A stretch of DNA of 64,000 bases from Membranipora membranacea (lineage: Eukaryota > Bryozoa > Gymnolaemata > Cheilostomatida > Membraniporidae), in NCBI GenBank assembly GCA_914767715.1, contig OU612066.1:22294283-22358282 (forward strand). The letters run 5' to 3'. Both the position numbers and the translations under genes were made by a program. A model generated the notes under the pieces. The model was not told the DNA's origin, ran no database searches, and saw only the letters and a program-made list of their open reading frames with translations. Below are positions 57,359-64,000 of the stretch, piece by piece; the first letter of the stretch is position 1; each line of letters begins with the position of its first letter.

Positions 57359-59600
57359 TGTTTAGCTTTCAGTAACTTTATATAGGCGGTGAACTTCTAT
57401 ATAAATTATGATTTACACAAAACTGTTGCCCACTTGATGATTAAATTTCTAATAAACAAAATTTAGTTTTAGATATTTTAATGTTGAGGTCAACCTTATC
57501 ATCATAAAGCTCACCACTATCAAGGCGGATAAACTTCATAATTTATAGAGTTCAAACCAAGTTAAATCATTAATTGTCAAAAAAAATCATTGACAGTTGA
57601 TGGCGTTGTTTACAAAAGTGCTAGCTAACATTTCGCAGCCTATTTATTACATTCCCTTTACAGTAATTTCCATCTCTCTCGATTTGAAGTCGTCCGTTCC
57701 TGCAAAGATTTGTTTTATGTATTTAAATTTATGTTAAAACATTTATTATTTACGCCTGTAATAAACAAGACCCAAATACTGACCTTCGTGGTTAGTCTCA
57801 GCAGGGAAAGGGGAATTCAATTTTTACTGGACTGAGCCCTTATTGATAGCTTCTAACATATTTAATTTCCATCATAAGTAAGCTGTTTAGTCCATGATTT
57901 ATTTCCAGTTCACAGAAATACAGATTTGACTCTATTCAGTTTCCAGCTGCAAAAATCCAGATCTTGCGATAGGATGGTACGGCAATTGTAACTGGCAGTA
58001 GGCAAAAGCCGGACATACATCGAAGTCATCAAGCCATTTTGCATCCAGCTTGAACATACATGTTAAGGCTTTCCGATGAGTCAACCTATAAAGGCCAGCA
58101 CTACAGTCAGGATGGAGAACATCATTACAATTAGAATAAGCATGACTGTATTTTCAGTAAAATACGCATTATAATAACAACATTGCAACTATGAGAAGAG
58201 GAGGTTTCACAGAGAAGAATGCTTATAGATAAAATTGATTCCCCAGTTGTGTCGACAAGAAAACCAGTGGTTTGAAAAGAGCTTCCTTCCTCTTGTTATC
58301 CAGTGAATAGACAAGTCTGCTGGCATTCTTTGCTGGACATTGTCGATGCCATTAATTTTCATCATTCATCATAATAAGTCTGAGCTCAGAGACACAGGCG
58401 ATCCTCATATTTAATATTTCCATGGAAAGAATCATTCAGTGGATTTTTTTCCCATTTTTGTAGTGTCAGTAGGCAAAGCCTATCCTTTGAGGTGGCTGGT
58501 AAGCCTGATTGCTCTGTGTTAGATCATCTCAAGCATCTCATGCCTTAGTTGAAGGTGGAGTCATTCACTTGGTCAACAAACTCCATCAATACAAAAATAT
58601 GTGCTGTTCTGAATGGCCACTGAAAACTGTTGCGTTCGATGGGTGTTCTGCGACGTGTGGTAGGTGCTGTACAGGGACATGTCTTACAGCACTCAAGGCC
58701 TATAAAATATTGTTATTGGTGCTGTAAGGCATGCCCCAGCCCCATACAGCACCTGCCACATATCTCAGAACACCCGACTGTTGGATTGGACTACGTACCT
58801 AAAATATGTCTTAGCAAACACTGTGGTCTGCACCAACAAACCATCTACTATGATCTTTTCATGAAACTGGGTACTGCCCATACATACCTGGAATTTCTAT
58901 CTGTAATGCCTGAAGGGTGGTTTAGTCTCAAACATCTAACTAGCGCTCTCTCAAATGGTCTCAGGCAAGAGATCAATAAATTCCTTTACTAATAAAATGA
59001 TAATGCCTTGTGCAATTGAGAGTTGTCCCCTCATTGATATTTTTGAGACAGTGACTCTCATACAGGAAATGTCTGATCGGCGATATTGGATCATGCAGAC
59101 AACAGCCATTCAATTCATAGATATAGAGCCAAATAGAAAACTAAGCCGCTCTTAGGAGTCGCTCCATTTTTCATGAATCTCCTGTATATAAGAAATCAGT
59201 GGTGGGGATTTGTTCAAGAATGATTAGAATGAACTTAATTGGCTAGCTGGAAAACATAACATAACAAGCTATAAATCCCTACCACTGATGGCGGTCACCA
59301 GTAATAACAAATACCGCAAAAACCGAGTAGGCATCTATTTCTCGATGTCTATGATTCCATTACATCTTCCCAACATTCTTTTGAAATGTTTTCTTGCTTC
59401 AAAGAAATCTCTATAAGTTTTATCAAAAATCAAAAAAAGTGAGAAAATAAAACTAGCTGCAACCAATGAACTTAACTTTTTTGCTACTGTAGTATTATTA
59501 TCCCGGTATTATTGTCTAATATAATCCGCACTGTTCATCGATTCACAAACTCTGCATATTTGAGCTACTTTATTGTACATGCACTACAAGCTAACTGACT
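57359..59600. repeat. 3' flank of TRIM copy 2 (copy of 17.6-19.8 kb)
   Basis: Aligns to the unit-1 flank with indels. A stretch near 58,600-58,970 is absent from unit 1 and contains an inverted pair (GGGTGTTCTG ... GGTGCTGTA at about 58,639-58,669, complement at 58,743-58,773). I find no gene with consistent support. Confidence 0.55.
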
Positions 59601-59676
59601 ATCTAGATAAAATTGATAATGGGCAAAAACAGCATAAATGCAAACATCAAGATAATTGCTTTGACAGCTTTGTTGT

Positions 59677-59690
59677 GGGGGGGGGGGGGG
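59677..59690. repeat. Poly-G tract at the edge of unit 3
   Basis: Fourteen G residues at the point where similarity to gene B copy 2 ends (TTTGTTGTGGG in both). Confidence 0.85.
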
Positions 59691-60034
59691 ACAGCTCAGA
59701 CATAATACTGAAGTTTTCCCCTGTTCTGATTTTCAATGTGAATATTGTTCACAGGCATCAGTAATCAGAAGGTGGCTTCATAGTCATAATGATGAAAAGG
59801 AGGATAAATGGTATCACTGTTTACTACAGATCATTTTTGTGGTCAGCTCTACAGATCTGATGTGAATATTAAATAGGGGAACAAAATGGGATAAGGCAAC
59901 CATAACAATATTATGAGTGTTGTCCAGCAAAGTGCATAGTGGGATGGTTTTTTAATATCTCTCGGTTTGAAAGTGATTAGCACATTGACAAGATATGTGC
60001 GAATTATTTTTGCAAAATATTCATTGAAACTCAC

Positions 60035-61894
60035 ACAAAATGGTCATTTGAGATGGTCTGATAGTATAGTGTCGAGAGTGATGTCTCTAGTTTGTCCAGC
60101 TGTGTCAGTTCATTGGTGAAAACCAGGAGACTTAGATTCAGAGGAGTTTCCAATTCCTCCTCAGGATAACCAAAGCTGTCTTCATACAGAGATGACCTAT
60201 TCGTCAAATCATTCTCGAAGCTCAGCCAAAGGGATGTTTCAAATACACCAGGACTAGAAATTATCACAAAAATAACCAAGTTATATACAGTGGTCAAGAG
60301 CAGACAATTAGTATGTTATCGCGATCGCCAAATCTGTTGTCGATTGTTATCAGTTTTGTGACATTACTTCCAGACATGGTTTTTTTGCTGTTATGATATA
60401 TTTGATTGAGTTCATGTTTGGAGAGATATGCCTATCAGAGACAGCCCAAATTATATCACTGTTTGGACGCTAGGTCAGCTCACATCATACTATCAACAAT
60501 AGTTTTATATAAAGAAAAAAATGCAAGCTTTTGCTAGAAAAAGCGAATTTTTAGGGGTATAACTATAAGTTGTCTTCTTATTGTGAATGCAAAGACAATC
60601 CTTAAACTTTCTCATATCATATTATTTATTGACAACTGTCATATTCCTATTGGCTGAGGATGAAAGCTTTCACAGTTCTAGTCAGTTGCATGCAGCTTGC
60701 TAGTGCACTGATCTATCTGAATTTGGGTCTCAGCTGTAGTATGATATAAAGAAATAATAATATAAATACAAGTGACTAGTAGAACATCATTAAATACTCA
60801 CCTTACATCATGTACCATATTTTGATCAGTCGGGATCTTCAATGACGAGACTTGATCATTAATTTTAAGAGAATCATCTACTAGCTGATTGAGGCTGTCG
60901 GTGAGCCGTGTAGTAAATAATGTGTCTGTAGTGAACTCTTCATCGCATGAGAAGGGAGACTCAGTGTCCAAGATGTCTGTGAGATCTGAGAATGTAAGAA
61001 CTAATATGTTACATATCATAAATCGCTATTGATGTCCCATTTTTAGTTGGAGCTTCTCAATAAAAATTAGCAAGATATCTACATCTCTTGTCATGTCATA
61101 CGGTTCGTGATTTTCTTATAACTGGTTGGGTTTCCTCTGCAATCGCTCAATGAAGAGCTAAACCTCAAGTACTGTTCTACTTTTCAATGGTTGTATGGTT
61201 CATTGGATTCAATACAATTCAATTATTGCAATTGTGAAATGCTTCAGGGTGGTAAAACTATTAACAAAGGCATAGTATTGGATAAATAACTCACAATAAC
61301 AACATAACAAATAACACAGTCCCTCAGATAAGGATATTTACCATCAGAGAATTCACACATCTGATCTTCATCCCGGAAACTTGCCTCCTCAGACCCGTAT
61401 CCTGCATCTGATTCTGAAATCAAATATGTTTTGATAAGTTTCTAATAAAACTGATTAGTAATCATATATGGTTGAACTTTTTGTATCGATGGCGATAAAC
61501 CATGTCCGAGCAAGGGGTTAGAGACTCCTTGGTCTCTGCAGCTTCTATCAATGTCTACATAACAGCTGCTTTGGTATAGGATTTTGCCCTGCGTTGAAAA
61601 CACCATGTTATGAAACAGGTCATTGACAAGATCAGCTGCTTCAATGATTCGTATGATCATCACGACAATAATGTGTTTTTGAAATTTAGACTCACCTTTC
61701 TGGCTTTTGCAGATAACTGCATCCTCTAACTCACTCACATCCTGCTGCTGGCCCTTGTGATCATCATCGATATCACTCCACAACCTTGTGCTAACTACCT
61801 CACTACTACAATGATTGAAATGTGTGCTGTGTTATTTAACTCTCACTGATAAAGTCACCTAGTAGTGTCACTACCGCTTGTACTACTTTCTCAT
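60035..61894 (-). pseudogene. Gene B copy 3, lacking recognisable 3' exons
   Basis: Minus strand. Exons by comparison with copy 2: 61887-61894 (ATG AGA AA), 61696-61805, 61342-61413, 60802-60985 and 60035-60253, all open with agreeing phases. The donor after 60253-60035 is good (GT|GTGAGT), but similarity to unit 2 ends near 59,668 and no equivalents of the last two exons are visible, so the gene is either 3'-truncated or uses unrelated 3' exons. If not spliced on, it ends at a TGA directly after the donor. Sequence resembles copy 1 (DINDQVSSLKIP-type region) more than copy 2. Non-coding 5' exon near 62,205-62,270. Function unknown. Confidence 0.55.
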
Positions 61895-62209
61895 TGTGTC
61901 GTTGTGCACTCAGAAGGCAGCGATTGCATCATCTTTGAAAGCGTAACGCTGCTGATGATGCATCATCTTTGGTTAAAATCTTATGGATTTTTTTGGAGTT
62001 CACAGACAGGGCATAAATATATCATTTTTTGATAAATGTGCGCTGGTGAATAATCTAAATAGTTAAAGCTTTCCCCTAGCCCAAACGAATTCAGGCCAAA
62101 TCCCAAATATAAATGTATAATCGTAAACCATTACAAAAGAGTTGACAACTTGCCCACTATCAATTTAATAACATCAGTAATGAGAATAACAAGTACACTT
62201 ACATGGCAC

Positions 62210-62580
62210 TTCTGTACATTTCTTTTTGTTGATATTATTCGTTATATGAACAGAAGTTCCCTCGATATCACTTAGATTTATTTATAGCTTTTGACAGAGA
62301 ATAACAGAAACACAGCTTGTTCAGTCAGTCACTATTTTCTGATTGTTGCGCTCAACCTTCAGTCATCATTGTGCTAAATGTTGTGTCATGGCGCATCTCC
62401 TTCAATTGTTGGCCATTTCGAATGGAAATCATTATTGTTGATTATTATAAAAGTTATCCTCTCGTTATGATTGTGATAGTCATAATAACTAGATATATGA
62501 CATCATACAACTGTAGCAAGGAGTTATATAAATAAACCATACTTTGTGATACTAAAATTTTGACTTATATGCAGTGAACA
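62210..62580. promoter_or_regulatory. 5' region of gene B copy 3, start of a third intergenic region
   Basis: Aligns to 11,230-11,530 and to the Polinton flanks. It contains the unoccupied target CTTCAG (62357-62362). Similarity ends near 62,460-62,580 and no third TRIM copy is seen before the window ends. The sequence from 62,580 to 63,110 has no supportable gene. Confidence 0.45.
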
Positions 62581-63115
62581 GTGATCACACAAAAATGTGT
62601 GTAAAATGTAGGTGATCGGTAGGGTGAGTGTGGCCAGCGGTTTTATGGGTTAAGGCGTAAGGCTTTTTATTTTATGTTGGTAAAGTTTGATAGAGGATTT
62701 GAAAGAACGATGACTCAATTTGTATGACCACACACGGATTTGGCTCTTCGGTATGCAGCTTGAATATATAATCCTAATTAATGATTTTTTTTTTACACTT
62801 ACTAGCACTAAAAAATCTCAATTTTTCAGTCTGTTGTAGAGAAGTTTCACCATTGTGGATTACAAATCAAAACTCCAACCATAAATTACAAATAATTAAA
62901 GAGATTTGATGTAAGTTTTTTCTGGTGCGATGATACAAAATACAGTAAGAAAATCCAACTTTCCTTCTCAGGACATCCGTCCAATATATTATTTCCTCAC
63001 AAAATACCATCATCACAGAATCTTTGTTATCTTGTGCTAAACAAGATCAGAAGTCTAGTAGGGATATCTATAAAACAAGTGATCAACTATTACTGTGATT
63101 GCTGCTTGACTCATT

Positions 63116-63247
63116 TGGATATGCATTTACATCACAGCTGTGTATGCATATACTCGGATATATATATACGTAGCTCAGATATGCATATACATCACAGCTG
63201 GGTATGCATATACTCAGATATATATATGCATATACACATACGTTTAT

Positions 63248-63282
<35 letters not shown>

Positions 63283-63425
63283 TAGCTCGGATATGCATAT
63301 ACATCACAGCTGTGTATGCGTATACTCCGATATGTATATACATAAACATATACACGTATATTTGTACATATATATATATATATTTATATACACTTAGCTC
63401 GGATATGCATATACAGCACAGGCGC
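63116..63425. repeat. AT-rich tandem repeat with TATA runs
   Basis: At least three copies of a block with ATATGCATATACATCACAGC and TGTATGC(A/G)TATACTC (about 63,118, 63,178 and 63,289), separated by (TA)n tracts, and a partial fourth near 63,400. All long open frames here are artefacts of the repeat. The remaining sequence to 64,000 shows no gene. Confidence 0.88.
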
Positions 63426-64000
63426 AAACCTGCAATATATGCTGGTCGGTGTGAGATAAAATGAGGGTAGTAGTATGAATAACAGCTATTTGTATAGAAC
63501 CCAGTCTGAGCAACAAATCAACGTGTCTGGTCAGCCAGAGAAGACTTTTGAATTAATAAGCAGCAACAACCCCTTCGACAACGGTCAATTCGAAACGGTC
63601 AATTAAATGGAGTAACACTTGCAGGTGTGCTACAGAATCTTGAGAATCTTGAGCTGTCTGGGGGGACCCGGATAGGTCAAAGCTGATCATTTCATAAATA
63701 GAGGTTACGATAATTATCACTACAGAAAAAAATAATGTGTAAACATAATAAAAATAAGAGTAAATATAACTAATATTGACATGCAAAGTGGACGTCAGTT
63801 ATTGCATTTATCATCTCTAAGAGGCCAGAATCGGCGGAAATAGTTTGGGCATAGAAAAGGCTGTAAGATTTGCATAACATTAATCTATGTGTCACAAAAC
63901 CTAGCTTCATCATTACATATTATAGTTTGCATGTTCAATTTACAGCTCTGCCGCAGATCTATTCTACCTAATGTAATGACAAAACATGTTGCAGTAAACA

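Noticed and set aside
63034-63464. Several open frames of 80-110 codons on both strands
   Set aside because: They consist of Tyr/Ile/His repeats produced by the AT-rich tandem repeat.

Overview
The window is nuclear DNA from an animal, most likely an aquatic invertebrate. It is AT-rich, its genes are cut into many short exons by GT-AG introns of a few hundred bases, it has TRIM-type RING/B-box genes, and it carries remnants of several non-LTR retrotransposons plus a complete Polinton (Maverick). I cannot name the species from the sequence.

The backbone is a tandem array of duplicated segments. Each segment holds a divergent gene pair. On the minus strand is a seven-exon gene for an unrecognised, acidic protein of about 300 residues (called gene B here). 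On the plus strand is an eight-exon TRIM-like gene (RING, two B-boxes, coiled coil, C-terminal beta-propeller-like region). Unit 1 covers about 3.9-19.8 kb, unit 2 about 21.4-59.6 kb and unit 3 starts near 59.66 kb, with gene B only inside the window. The copies differ in informative ways. TRIM copy 2 is intact. TRIM copy 1 has lost the splice donor of its RING exon. Gene B copy 2 has all exons. Copy 1 lost its 3' part by deletion, and copy 3 has no recognisable last two exons.

Because the units are paralogous, each one supplies the empty site for insertions in the others. This exposes: a 5'-truncated LINE at 8.2-10.0 kb; a 1.1-kb foldback element with an 8-bp target duplication at 10.1-11.2 kb; a 125-bp near-perfect palindrome with a 9-bp duplication at 6.5 kb; a 2.17-kb element flanked by TTAA at 21.55-23.72 kb; a LINE in a TRIM intron at 53.0-54.1 kb; and a 17.7-kb Polinton at 29,071-46,796.

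The Polinton is flanked by the 6-bp duplication ATTCAG, has 130-bp terminal inverted repeats differing at two positions, and lies between gene B copy 2 and TRIM copy 2, in what should be their shared promoter region. Its left arm (plus strand apart from one small gene) has an unknown small gene, a spliced Cys-rich gene, three short overlapping or abutting genes of which two have C-terminal membrane segments, the packaging ATPase (one intron), a nine-exon acidic gene and a family-B DNA polymerase with zinc fingers and an OTU-like segment. Its right arm (minus strand, intronless, genes overlapping by a few bases) has adenain-like protease, double-jelly-roll major capsid protein, a basic pVI-like protein, penton-type minor capsid protein, chromodomain integrase, an unknown protein and a small basic core-type protein. 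All hallmark genes read open, so this copy looks young and possibly still functional as a transposon or virus-like element.

The 5' region of TRIM copy 2 has been amplified into four tandem repeats of about 0.67-0.75 kb, next to an (AGCCT)n satellite. The stretches 1-840, 19.8-21.4 kb, 46.8-48.7 kb and 62.6-64 kb contain no gene I can support.
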